Source of the DNA: an uncultured Tannerella sp.
GTDB lineage: Bacteria; Bacteroidota; Bacteroidia; Bacteroidales; Tannerellaceae
Assembly (NCBI GenBank): GCA_938036405.1
Contig: CALHPT010000228.1
Coordinates: 1-5,969, forward strand
Direction of reading: 5' to 3'
Length of the DNA stretch: 5,969 nt
Position numbers and translations under genes: made by a program
Part shown: positions 1-5,969 of the stretch, one piece after another
Position numbering within the stretch: the stretch's first letter is position 1
Layout of the letters: each line of letters starts with the position of its first letter
The notes under the pieces: generated by a model
Told to the model about the DNA's origin: nothing
What the model saw: the letters and a program-made list of their open reading frames with translations, nothing else
Database searches by the model: none

Positions 1-41
1 GGTTGGTAATCATTTCTTGTCAGACCTACTCCGCAGTGTGA

Positions 42-3000
42 TCAGTTCCCATCCAAGAAGCCGAGCACAGACTGCATGATGCGATCGCGATCTGATTCTT
101 TCTTGATGGACTCGAAGGGGAAGCCGAAGACACACGTGCGGTATTTCCCCGCATAAGCGACCCCGGCGCTGATTCGGGTCTCCGTATAGCGCATGATGGT
201 ATGGCCCGACTCATCGACAGGCTCGATGCCATCGGGCGACTCTACAACGTAGCTGTCCGAATTGGGTTCTGCGTAGTACTCATAGACCCCTTCGAAGGCA
301 GGATAGGGAGAGGCAATGCCGCGGACGCTTCCGGTGGACGAGGCTTGTCCGACGCGCCATTTGAAACGGAGGGTGTTCGTGGCGAAGAACTGGTCGGCGG
401 GCGTAGCGTCGGGACTGTTGAAGAGGTCCGACCCGATGTAGGCGCCGGATACGAAGATGCGCCCGCCGTCCTTACAGTAATTCGTGATGGCACGCTGCAT
501 CCCGCGGCTGAACGTCTCGAATTGCATGGGTGCGACGCCCCCTCGTCCCATCTTCGTGCGACGCTGTTTGCCCAGGATGAGGTCTACGATCCGGTAGTCG
601 GATAGGTTGACCAGGCGCGCTTCGATAGCCTCGTTGCTGCACGATACGAAGGAGTAACCCGCGCGCATAATCGATCGGCCGTGCAGGGCAGGATAGTCAA
701 ACGTGTTTCCGGAGATCACGAGCGTATCGTATGTCGAACTGCTGTCGCCGAAGCCAGCCGCGTCGTCGTCCGTCCACTGCGCCGAACGCCGAAACTCCTT
801 CATGCGGCCGATATAACTGATGTCGTTGATGTAGGGCACGCCATGATCCGACCAATCGGCAAATCCCGCCAAACTGTCGGTGGAGAAATCGTCCGGGGCA
901 CTGATGCGGTCGAAGCCGTTGACCACAAGCACCACGCCGCGCTCTCGCTTGGCTCGGCCGGCGGAGAGGGTCTCCGAGGGGAAGCTCTCGCCGCCTTCGT
1001 TCACCGCCGTAACCTGATAGCTGTAGACTACGCCCGCTTTTTGCGCATGGCGAAAGACCGGCTTGGAGACCAGCGTACCGTTGTCAAACGCGCCATCGCC
1101 CTCGCGGACGTACACGATATATTGTTGCGCCTGGGCTGTCTCCTCCAGGGGGTCTTGTACGGCGCGCCACGTCAGCTCGACCTCCCCCTCGCGGACAAAT
1201 CGCAGCTGCATGTGATCGACAGGCAACGGCTGGACGACATACTTCCGTCCGTAGCGCTCGGCCAGGAATCGGAGCATACCTTTATAAATAGCACGACTGA
1301 CGGTGAATCGGAAACGCGGATCGAGTCCGAGGCGCATGTCGGCGAAGTTCTGGTGCGACAAGAGCTCCAGCAACATCGCAGGCACGCGCGGTGTCCGCGC
1401 CTCGGAATAAGGCTTATTCCACATCGCGCGGCGCCTCCAGCGAGGCTCATGAAGGGCGCGCACATCGTGCACGATGGAGCTCTGGACCATATCGGTCAGG
1501 TCACGCGCGGCGTAGCGTGTAGTGCCGTCGGCGTAGACTCCGTCGTCTACATCGGTGCAGAAGATGCCCAGCGTGCCGACCATCGTGGAGTCGTTGGCCG
1601 TCGTACCCGCGTCGGAGTGGAAGGCAAAAGAGAGGTCGATCGGGATACCCAATCCGGGCTCCTGAGGGTTGGCGGATGTTCCGCCGGCCAGGTAGTTGAC
1701 CCATTTGCCCCGTCCGCGGTAGTCGTCCGTATAGTCATTCTTGCCGTTCGTAGGCGAATAGATGGAGTCCGGGATACCCGCCCACTGCATCCAGTAGCGC
1801 GCGGCTTCAGTAAATCGGGGGTATCCGCTCGTCTCGCTGGGGTAGGGCGTGGTGGGCGCATCTTCCTCCTGGCTGGACGAGGCGCTGTGCACATTCGCCG
1901 TGGCCTTCTTATCGAGCGTCACCCCGCGCGCGATGTTTCCCCGTCCGCCTCCGATCTTGACGCCGTCTGCCGTGACGATCTCGCCGTGATGGTTCGTCAC
2001 GTTGCTCAACACGACGCGCCCGTCCGCATTCCGACCCTGCTCGAAGTCAAAGTGGCCGAGATAAATCCACGTTCCGCCCCCCATGCGCTGATTGATGGCA
2101 AAGCGGGTGCTGCCGCCCTTATGGTGCACGGTGTAGAGGGCCTCCGCCGTGCTGTTCGGCAGGGTCTTATAAGAAACGTACACGGCGTAGCGTCCAGCGC
2201 GGGGAATGTCCGGCGTCCACGATGCCGTGCTCTCTTTGCCTTTGGTGATGCTCTCCACGGCGCGATAGGTGCCGTCGCGAAAGGGATTCTCCTGACCTGC
2301 GTAGCGGTCTTGTCGGTGTGCAAAGCCTGGGCCATCGCCCCGGCTCCACGACATCTTGCCGTCTTTCTCCGCGTAAGTCGATCGGTTGCGACAACCGTCA
2401 TTGTCGACGATGATTTCGTATCCCTGCGTGTCGCGCTCACGCGGGAGGAGCACGTTGGCACCAGCCCGCTCGAGCATGGGTACGAGATACGGCAACACAT
2501 AGCTCTGCGTATAGAGGTCCTCCACGGTGCCGAACGTGCGCGCGCGCTGCCATTCCCAGCGGCCGAGCTTGCGTTCGTAATAGAATCCGTGACTCTGCCA
2601 GAGGGCGATATGGCGGCCGTTCAGGCCGTGTTTAGCCGTCGCGGGGGCGGATAGGCGCGTGATGAGCGGTTTGTCAGTCGATCCGCTCGGCGGATTGATT
2701 TTCTTTTTGCCGCCGCTTCGGTAAACGGTCGGGACGAGGTCGCCGATGGCTTGTCCGTCCGTCCTCACCTCCACGGTGTAGTCGCGATACGTTTTAGGCA
2801 GCATAGCCCGCAGGCTCTTGTATGCGTCCTGCACATCCGATTCGCGTATCGGGATATAGGAAAGAGTGATATCGGCATAAAAAATGACCTTCTTTCCGGC
2901 CGTACGGATGGAATCGACGTTGACGTTTCCCACATGTGCGCGCCGTTTGGCCCATGTGGAGAGGTAGGTTCCGGCCTTCTGCTGTATGTCTTTGGGGATG

Positions 3001-3104
3001 GATTGTGCCGCGGCGCTGGCGGTCGATAGGAAGCCGAGTACAATCAGGCTCGGCAGATACCGTCCCGCGCGCTGCGCCAGACGGCTGATCGTGTGATTGT
3101 TCAT
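42..3104 (-). CDS. Secreted N-acetylmuramoyl-L-alanine amidase-like protein with inserted golvesin-type domain ('xanthan lyase'-type)
   Basis: The protein has 1020 residues. The ATG at 3104 gives a clean signal peptide (hydrophobic PSLIVLGFLSTASAAA, likely cut after residue 33). A longer TTG start at 3143 lies inside the promoter box and is rejected. A fold resembling zinc amidase (Amidase_3) is visible in pieces: SHG (His172), TVEDL (Glu195), AGANVLLPRERD, then HSDAG (His496) and LLELLSHQN (Glu580). By family analogy these are the zinc ligands and catalytic Glu. A beta-rich golvesin C-terminal-like domain (about 277-387) interrupts this fold. A fibronectin III domain (about 627-717) and a C-terminal domain (about 723-1020) follow. 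The role is inferred as envelope hydrolysis or glycan binding in the periplasm or on the cell surface. The usual label 'xanthan lyase' is not supported by any lyase motif I can see. No type IX secretion C-terminal signal is evident. The gene is apparently monocistronic within the window; its terminator lies beyond base 1. Confidence 0.85.
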   Translation of the reverse strand: MNNHTISRLAQRAGRYLPSLIVLGFLSTASAAAQSIPKDIQQKAGTYLSTWAKRRAHVGNVNVDSIRTAGKKVIFYADITLSYIPIRESDVQDAYKSLRAMLPKTYRDYTVEVRTDGQAIGDLVPTVYRSGGKKKINPPSGSTDKPLITRLSAPATAKHGLNGRHIALWQSHGFYYERKLGRWEWQRARTFGTVEDLYTQSYVLPYLVPMLERAGANVLLPRERDTQGYEIIVDNDGCRNRSTYAEKDGKMSWSRGDGPGFAHRQDRYAGQENPFRDGTYRAVESITKGKESTASWTPDIPRAGRYAVYVSYKTLPNSTAEALYTVHHKGGSTRFAINQRMGGGTWIYLGHFDFEQGRNADGRVVLSNVTNHHGEIVTADGVKIGGGRGNIARGVTLDKKATANVHSASSSQEEDAPTTPYPSETSGYPRFTEAARYWMQWAGIPDSIYSPTNGKNDYTDDYRGRGKWVNYLAGGTSANPQEPGLGIPIDLSFAFHSDAGTTANDSTMVGTLGIFCTDVDDGVYADGTTRYAARDLTDMVQSSIVHDVRALHEPRWRRRAMWNKPYSEARTPRVPAMLLELLSHQNFADMRLGLDPRFRFTVSRAIYKGMLRFLAERYGRKYVVQPLPVDHMQLRFVREGEVELTWRAVQDPLEETAQAQQYIVYVREGDGAFDNGTLVSKPVFRHAQKAGVVYSYQVTAVNEGGESFPSETLSAGRAKRERGVVLVVNGFDRISAPDDFSTDSLAGFADWSDHGVPYINDISYIGRMKEFRRSAQWTDDDAAGFGDSSSTYDTLVISGNTFDYPALHGRSIMRAGYSFVSCSNEAIEARLVNLSDYRIVDLILGKQRRTKMGRGGVAPMQFETFSRGMQRAITNYCKDGGRIFVSGAYIGSDLFNSPDATPADQFFATNTLRFKWRVGQASSTGSVRGIASPYPAFEGVYEYYAEPNSDSYVVESPDGIEPVDESGHTIMRYTETRISAGVAYAGKYRTCVFGFPFESIKKESDRDRIMQSVLGFLDGN

Positions 3105-3140
3105 GTTGGTGATTCTTTCTGCTTGTCTTAAAATGTAAAA

Positions 3141-3171
3141 CAAAGGTAGCCGCTAATCCGTCAACTGCCAA
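3141..3171 (-). promoter_or_regulatory. Bacteroidetes-type promoter of the amidase-like gene
   Basis: Read on the minus strand, TACCTTTG (3148-3141) matches the Bacteroidetes -7 consensus TAnnTTTG. A TTG at 3171-3169 lies 20 nt upstream, the usual distance of the -33 element. Transcription should start near 3135, giving a leader of about 30 nt before the ATG at 3104. The leader is A-rich (AGAAAGAATCACCAAC) without a strong Shine-Dalgarno sequence, as is usual in this phylum. Confidence 0.7.
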
Positions 3172-3383
3172 GGGTGCGAGCGACTTCTTCACCGTTCCGG
3201 GCAAGGGATCGTCCGAGCGGCAGATTTTTCGCTACCCATTCGGGGGTGCGATAGGTCTGTCGGCTGCATCCGATCAACCGTTCATCCGGGGCGATCGATT
3301 CGCCGATTTCGCCGACCTATTTGTGCTTAGAGGATGGGTGAGCGCTTTTGTTATTTTTCGCTTTCTGCTGGCTGAGCGAATCG
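3172..3383. other. Intergenic segment without a convincing gene
   Basis: This is GC-rich at the left and becomes AT-richer after about 3330. I see no RNA gene or repeat here. A minus-strand open stretch (3316 down to a TGA at 3163-3161) reads like protein for 51 residues. It has no ATG and is preceded by an in-frame TAG, so it may be the remnant of a lost gene or chance. Confidence 0.4.
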
Positions 3384-3391
3384 TAGCTTTG
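3384..3391 (+). promoter_or_regulatory. Candidate -7 promoter box of a small RNA
   Basis: TAGCTTTG is a full match to the Bacteroidetes TAnnTTTG -7 consensus on the plus strand. The -33 region is weak: T-rich sequence (TTATTTTTCGCTTTC, about 3351-3365) but no TTG at the ideal spacing. No plausible protein start follows closely. The predicted transcript would begin around 3396-3400. Confidence 0.45.
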
Positions 3392-3397
3392 TCCGTG

Positions 3398-3537
3398 TCA
3401 AATACGCCCTGCTTGGCGATGAAGTCCCAAAACGCGCCCGAAATCCCCTACCTATATATAGATGACTACGGACGACGCACTGCGTTTTCATGCTCATCCC
3501 TTTTGCAGAGCGCAAAAAGCGGATGCGCTTTTTGTAT
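3398..3537 (+). ncRNA. Candidate small non-coding RNA (about 140 nt)
   Basis: The segment is bounded by a TAnnTTTG box and an intrinsic-terminator-like hairpin. Its interior can fold into one long imperfect hairpin. GATGA (3418-3422) pairs with TCATC (3494-3498). After an asymmetric internal loop (3423-3428 opposite 3489-3493), AAAACGC (3429-3435) pairs with GCGTTTT (3482-3488). AATAC near 3400-3404 could also close with GTATT at 3534-3538. A long rod with an internal bubble recalls 6S-type RNA, but I see no diagnostic sequence and do not assign a family. A short reading frame crosses it (ATG at 3419), but it runs through the terminator into the repeats and has no coding character. Expression is unproven. 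Confidence 0.35.
3513..3534 (+). terminator. Intrinsic terminator-like hairpin
   Basis: CAAAAAGCG (3513-3521) and CGCTTTTTG (3526-3534) form a perfect 9-bp stem with the 4-nt loop GATG. The A-run and T-run make it potentially bidirectional. It would end the candidate small RNA on the plus strand. It may also shield the amidase-like gene's promoter from leftward read-through out of the repeat array. Confidence 0.55.
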
Positions 3538-3579
3538 TCGTCATACTGTTAGCTACTTAATGCGCGCCGCGCAACGCCT

Positions 3580-3920
3580 TCAAACGGCCGGAACGATAAG
3601 TAAAACGTATTTCGCAGCATTATCCGACAGCCGGAATGATACTGAATGCGCAGTGCGCATTGGCCTCATTCCGCCGGAAGGGTTCAAAAAACGTAGTGCG
3701 CAATGGCATCCAACGGTCAGAATGATCGCTTTGCGTAGTGCGCATTTTGAATCGTTCCGCCGGAATGGTCCAAATACGTACTGCGCATTCGTATCATTCC
3801 GCCGGAATTCTTCGATTACGCGTTGCGCATTTGTATCATTCCGGCGGAATTTTGCGATTGCACGTTGCGCATTGGTGTCGTTCCGGCGGAATTTCTGCAC
3901 GATCGGAGTGTGTATTCCTG
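3580..3920 (+). repeat. Conserved core of a 42-43 bp tandem array (8 units)
   Basis: Eight consecutive units begin at 3580, 3623, 3666, 3709, 3752, 3794, 3836 and 3878. The anchor CGGAAnnnT (or CAGAATGAT) recurs at 3589, 3632, 3675, 3718, 3761, 3803, 3845 and 3887, so spacing is 43 bp in the first units and exactly 42 bp in the most alike ones. Most units carry an odd palindrome TTCCG(C/G)CGGAA, and about 22 bp after the CGGAA a second palindrome TGCGCA, usually followed by TT. A further degenerate unit may lie at about 3546-3579 (CGCGCA at 3568). The sequence open-reads on both strands with a 14-residue FRRN period, because the palindrome translates alike either way and 42 is divisible by three. 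I do not treat it as coding. Confidence 0.9.
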
Positions 3921-4433
3921 TCAAACGGTTGGGGAGATTCATGTTTCTAAATGTGTTTTGAGGTTAAGCGAGTGAAATAACTATCAGTGCGTGGAGCGCG
4001 AGGATTACGGATGGTTAGCGTGCCATGAAATACGCTGAGTCGGTTGATAGGGGTTGCTCGGAAGGATGGGGAAAATGCGAGGCACGCTTTGATCCAACGG
4101 CTAGAATGATTGGAAATGCGCAAAGTGTGTCTATATCGGATCCTTGGAAGGGTAGGATGTGTGTGGAGACGGTGTGGGGCGGATTGCTGGAACGGTGGGC
4201 CGAGTGATGTGTGCACATCTGTTAATTGCCCGGAAGGGTAGGGTGTATTTATCGGCTATATCTATCAGGCAATCACGTGGGTAGATGATTCGTGTGGCTT
4301 ATACCTATCGGGCAATAGGAAGGATGATGCGTGCGCAAAAAGCGTATGAATCATGCGGCCAGAAGGATTTATATAACGTATTTAGCACGTAAATCCTGCA
4401 TTTAAGTGAATCGAAAAAAATAATGCGCATTTG
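3921..4433 (+). repeat. Diverged continuation of the 42-43 bp array (about 12 units)
   Basis: Degenerate units keep strict 43-bp register. Anchors resembling CGGAAGG(A/G)T lie at 3930 (TGGGGAGAT), 4059, 4102, 4145, 4188, 4231, 4274, 4317 and 4360. Weak positions fall at 3973, 4016 and 4403. Two neighbouring units also share TATC(A/G)GGCAAT (4263 and 4306, 43 bp apart). TGCGCA reappears at 4117, 4332 and 4424. The symmetric left half of the palindrome (TTCCG) is mostly lost, while the CGGAAGG half is kept. No gene or structural RNA is otherwise visible in these roughly 500 bases. Confidence 0.75.
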
Positions 4434-4467
4434 TTTGCAATGAATCTGAATAAGTGGTTTATCTTTG
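4434..4467 (+). promoter_or_regulatory. Bacteroidetes-type promoter of the DUF6261-like gene
   Basis: TTTG at 4434-4437 and TATCTTTG at 4460-4467 fit the -33 and -7 consensus (TTTG / TAnnTTTG), with a 22-nt spacer that is slightly long. Transcription should begin near 4473, leaving a leader of about 40 nt that is A-rich and lacks a Shine-Dalgarno sequence before the ATG at 4514. The TTTG sits in the last recognisable repeat unit (TGCGCATTTG at 4424-4433 followed directly by TTTG). Confidence 0.7.
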
Positions 4468-4513
4468 CGGCAGAAACAATCATCATTAAGAACCCACACA
4501 GAAAAATAATACA

Positions 4514-5485
4514 ATGAGACAAGTAAAGAAGATAGCGAACAGCTATAACCGGTACCCGATGGCTATGCATATCGATATGCAAGACCAACTCTATGGGCTG
4601 ATTCAGCCCTTTGCACCCGAAAAGATTCTCCTCGCGCCCACGGATATCCCGTCATGGAAGGCGGACATCGACCAGGAGCGAGATGCCGTGCGAGACACCC
4701 CATCATCCGAAGCCACCACGTATTTAGTTGCCAAAGGGAAAAAGCGGCGGGAGGTCGTTTCGTCGCTGTTTGAAGAGATCCGCACGGCGTCGAAGTCACT
4801 CATCGAGAACCGCGCCAAAGCCGGCCTGCGCCTCCGACTCGTCATCGATGCTTACAAAGGCCTTCAGCATGAGAATATGGTTGAGGAAACGGGTCACATC
4901 ACCGGACTGCTCCTCGATCTGGATAAGCCGGCGGCCGCAGCAGACGTGGCCGCTATTGGGGTGACTGATGTCGTCCAACTGCTCCGCACGGTCCACAACG
5001 AGTTTCTGGCCCTGCGCGACACCCGCGTGAAGCATGTCGCGGCCGATACGCTACCCTCCGGCGCTTCGCTTCGGGCAAAGAACGACGCGACCGTAGATCA
5101 GATCTTTAGCCACATCGAAGCGGCCTACCTGTCCACTGCCTCCGACGATGACCGCAAGGCAATCGGCGACCTGATAGACCGCATCAACACGGTGCTCGGC
5201 AGCATTAAAACGACGTATCGGCAACGCTCCGCGCAGAAGAAATTGGCGTCGGACAAGAAGAAGGGTGGCAAGGACAAAGACCCGAAGAATCCTAAACCGC
5301 CGAAGGATCCGAAGAAAAGGAAGGAAGAGCCAGACATTCACCTTCCGGAGGAGGAAAAACCGAAGACGCCCGGCAGTCCAGGAGGCGAAACACCCAAGAA
5401 ACCCGAGACAGGCGGCGGCACGCCCGAGCCTCCGAAGAAGCCAGACGACAGCGGCGATCCAGACATCCACCTGCCAGAGGAGTAA
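4514..5485 (+). CDS. DUF6261-like helical protein with charged proline-rich tail
   Basis: The protein has 323 residues, with its ATG about 40 nt after a good promoter and no competing start. There is no signal peptide or membrane segment, so it is probably cytoplasmic. Residues 1 to about 245 look almost wholly alpha-helical. Features such as DAYKGLQHENMVEETGHI, LLLDLDKP and LRTVHNEFLALRDTRV resemble the Bacteroidales family of unknown function DUF6261. I recognise this from memory, not from a search. Residues about 248-323 form a low-complexity tail: first Lys/Pro-rich (248-270), then Pro/Gly/Glu-rich, with the octapeptide PDIHLPEE twice, at 273-280 and as the very C-terminus at 316-323. The tail may be a linker with a repeated docking peptide (inference). 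The gene stands alone, flanked on both sides by 42-43 bp repeats, and ends before a strong terminator. Function unknown. Confidence 0.85.
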   Translation: MRQVKKIANSYNRYPMAMHIDMQDQLYGLIQPFAPEKILLAPTDIPSWKADIDQERDAVRDTPSSEATTYLVAKGKKRREVVSSLFEEIRTASKSLIENRAKAGLRLRLVIDAYKGLQHENMVEETGHITGLLLDLDKPAAAADVAAIGVTDVVQLLRTVHNEFLALRDTRVKHVAADTLPSGASLRAKNDATVDQIFSHIEAAYLSTASDDDRKAIGDLIDRINTVLGSIKTTYRQRSAQKKLASDKKKGGKDKDPKNPKPPKDPKKRKEEPDIHLPEEEKPKTPGSPGGETPKKPETGGGTPEPPKKPDDSGDPDIHLPEE

Positions 5486-5499
5486 CGGCGCATCATGCA

Positions 5500-5699
5500 T
5501 CGCAACCATCCGCCCAGCAGCATCCGACTGCACGTTCAGCGTCCATACCCTTCCGAGCAAAGGGTATAGTCGTACGTTCAGTGTCCGGGTCCTTCCGATT
5601 AGTAGAGTCTGGCTGCACGTTCAGCGTCCGGATCCTTCCGAGCAAAGGATATAGTCGTACGTTCAGTGTCCAGATCTTTCCAAGTATAGCATAGGCCAT
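5500..5699 (-). repeat. Second 42-43 bp tandem array, in the 3' UTR of the DUF6261-like gene
   Basis: ACGTTCAG recurs at 5532, 5574, 5617 and 5659 (spacing 42, 43, 42). The complement of CGGAAGG(A/G)(T/C) recurs at 5547, 5589 and 5632, with a weaker copy at 5674 and a possible one at 5505. Units alternate in two types. Types 1 and 3 share GCACGTTCAGCG and a following AGCAAAGG(G/A)TATA. Types 2 and 4 share GTACGTTCAGTG. The higher-order period is therefore 85 bp. The CGGAAGG motif lies on the minus strand here, opposite to the array upstream of the gene. The array lies between the stop codon and the terminator, so it should be transcribed. Confidence 0.85.
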
Positions 5700-5718
5700 G
5701 CGCTTGTCGCATAGCAAT

Positions 5719-5756
5719 CGGGCACCCCGCAAAGTCAGGGTGCCCGTTTTTGTTTT
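5719..5756 (+). terminator. Strong intrinsic terminator after the DUF6261-like gene
   Basis: CGGGCACCC (5719-5727) pairs perfectly with GGGTGCCCG (5738-5746) around a 10-nt loop. TTTTTGTTTT follows at once (5747-5756). It is oriented to end transcription from 4473, which implies a 3' UTR of about 230 nt that contains the second repeat array. Confidence 0.88.
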
Positions 5757-5763
5757 CCAGTCG

Positions 5764-5969
5764 TTCTGTGGGAATGCTTGTCCTCTCCTGCCGGCGTGGA
5801 TCATTAATCATTCGGAACAAATCCCCTCTCCTGCCGTCAGGGTAGGGGCGTATCGCATACGCCCTCCCAACGTCCCCGCAGGGGACGGGCTGATCACTCG
5901 GAATGGTTCTGATTTCCTGCTGGTGTGGACCATTAATCATTCGGAACAAATCCCCTCTCCTGCCGTCAG
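5764..5969 (+). repeat. Third array: 129-bp direct repeat built of three 43-bp units, cut by the window end
   Basis: Bases 5771-5840 recur at 5900-5969 with 8 mismatches. The last 39 bases (5802-5840 and 5931-5969) are identical. The offset is 129 bp, exactly 3 x 43. Inside it, ATCA(T/C)TCGGAA occurs at 5807, 5893 and 5936 (offsets 86 and 43), each followed 11 nt later by TCCTGC. A weaker unit starts at 5764. The CGGAA motif again recalls the other two arrays. The array continues past the window. No gene is credible in this stretch. Confidence 0.85.
5846..5887. repeat. Two adjacent perfect hairpins inside the third array
   Basis: GGGCGTAT (5846-5853) and ATACGCCC (5857-5864) form an 8-bp stem with loop CGC. 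Six bases later, CGTCCCC (5871-5877) and GGGGACG (5881-5887) form a 7-bp stem with loop GCA. Neither is followed by a T-tract, so they are not ordinary terminators. They resemble dispersed REP-like palindromes, but their identity is unknown. Confidence 0.7.

Noticed and set aside
681..2654. 657-codon plus-strand open frame
   Set aside because: It lies antisense to the well-supported amidase-like gene. It is a by-product of GC-rich codon use with no recognisable domains.
3105..3143. Thirteen-residue N-terminal extension of the amidase-like protein from a TTG start
   Set aside because: The TTG overlaps the -7 box TACCTTTG, so it would not be transcribed. The ATG at 3104 gives a proper signal peptide.
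3580..3920. CRISPR array
   Set aside because: There are no unique spacers between constant repeats. The whole 42-43 bp unit repeats and decays gradually, and no cas genes are near.
3580..3942. 120-codon minus-strand open frame with a 14-residue FRRNDTNAQ repeat
   Set aside because: The palindromic repeat gives FRRN on both strands. The regular frame breaks where units are 43 bp, and composition is that of the repeat, not of neighbouring genes.
3323..3961. 212-codon plus-strand open frame with repeated FRRN segments
   Set aside because: Its second half is only the 42-bp array read in a multiple-of-three frame, and its first half crosses the putative small RNA and terminator. No promoter or start signal suits it.
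5051..5560. 169-codon minus-strand open frame
   Set aside because: It is antisense to the DUF6261-like gene and runs into the repeat array. Its hydrophobic look comes from the complement of Lys/Pro/Glu codons.
5557..5567. Promoter-like TATACCCTTTG on the minus strand, with a similar copy at 5643-5651
   Set aside because: The gap between TA and TTTG is three bases instead of two, and no gene follows on that strand.
5599..5949. 116-codon minus-strand open frame
   Set aside because: It spans the terminator and two repeat arrays, and its repeated peptides simply reflect the 42-43 bp units.

Overview
The window looks like chromosomal DNA from a GC-rich member of the Bacteroidales, perhaps Tannerella- or Porphyromonas-like. 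This rests on three things: promoters of the Bacteroidetes type (TAnnTTTG boxes), starts without a Shine-Dalgarno sequence, and two proteins of Bacteroidales-type families. The genus is a guess.

Layout: bases 1-41 are a short 3' flank with nothing recognisable. Bases 42-3104 (minus strand) encode a large secreted protein of the type often annotated 'xanthan lyase / golvesin C-terminal-like': a zinc amidase-like fold split by a golvesin-type beta domain, followed by a fibronectin III domain and a C-terminal domain. Its promoter lies at 3141-3171. Bases 3172-3383 hold no convincing gene. Bases 3384-3537 (plus strand) carry a promoter box, a foldable stretch and an intrinsic-terminator-like hairpin, which together suggest a small RNA of about 140 nt. 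From about 3546 to 4433 the DNA is a long array of roughly 20 units with a 42-43 bp period. Its core (3580-3920) is well conserved and its right half is strongly diverged but still in register. The array runs into the promoter (4434-4467) of the second gene, 4514-5485 (plus strand), a cytoplasmic helical protein resembling DUF6261 with a charged, proline-rich tail. Just after that gene come a second 42-43 bp array (about 5500-5699), a strong intrinsic terminator (5719-5756), and a third array (about 5764 to the window end) whose obvious 129-bp direct repeat is exactly three 43-bp units and which contains two perfect hairpins.

The two protein genes are divergently transcribed and about 1.4 kb apart, and nothing links them functionally. 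The feature most worth attention is the 42-43 bp repeat family filling all three intergenic segments to the right of the first gene. It appears to have contributed part of a promoter and to be transcribed in the 3' UTR of the second gene. I cannot match it to a named repeat family.
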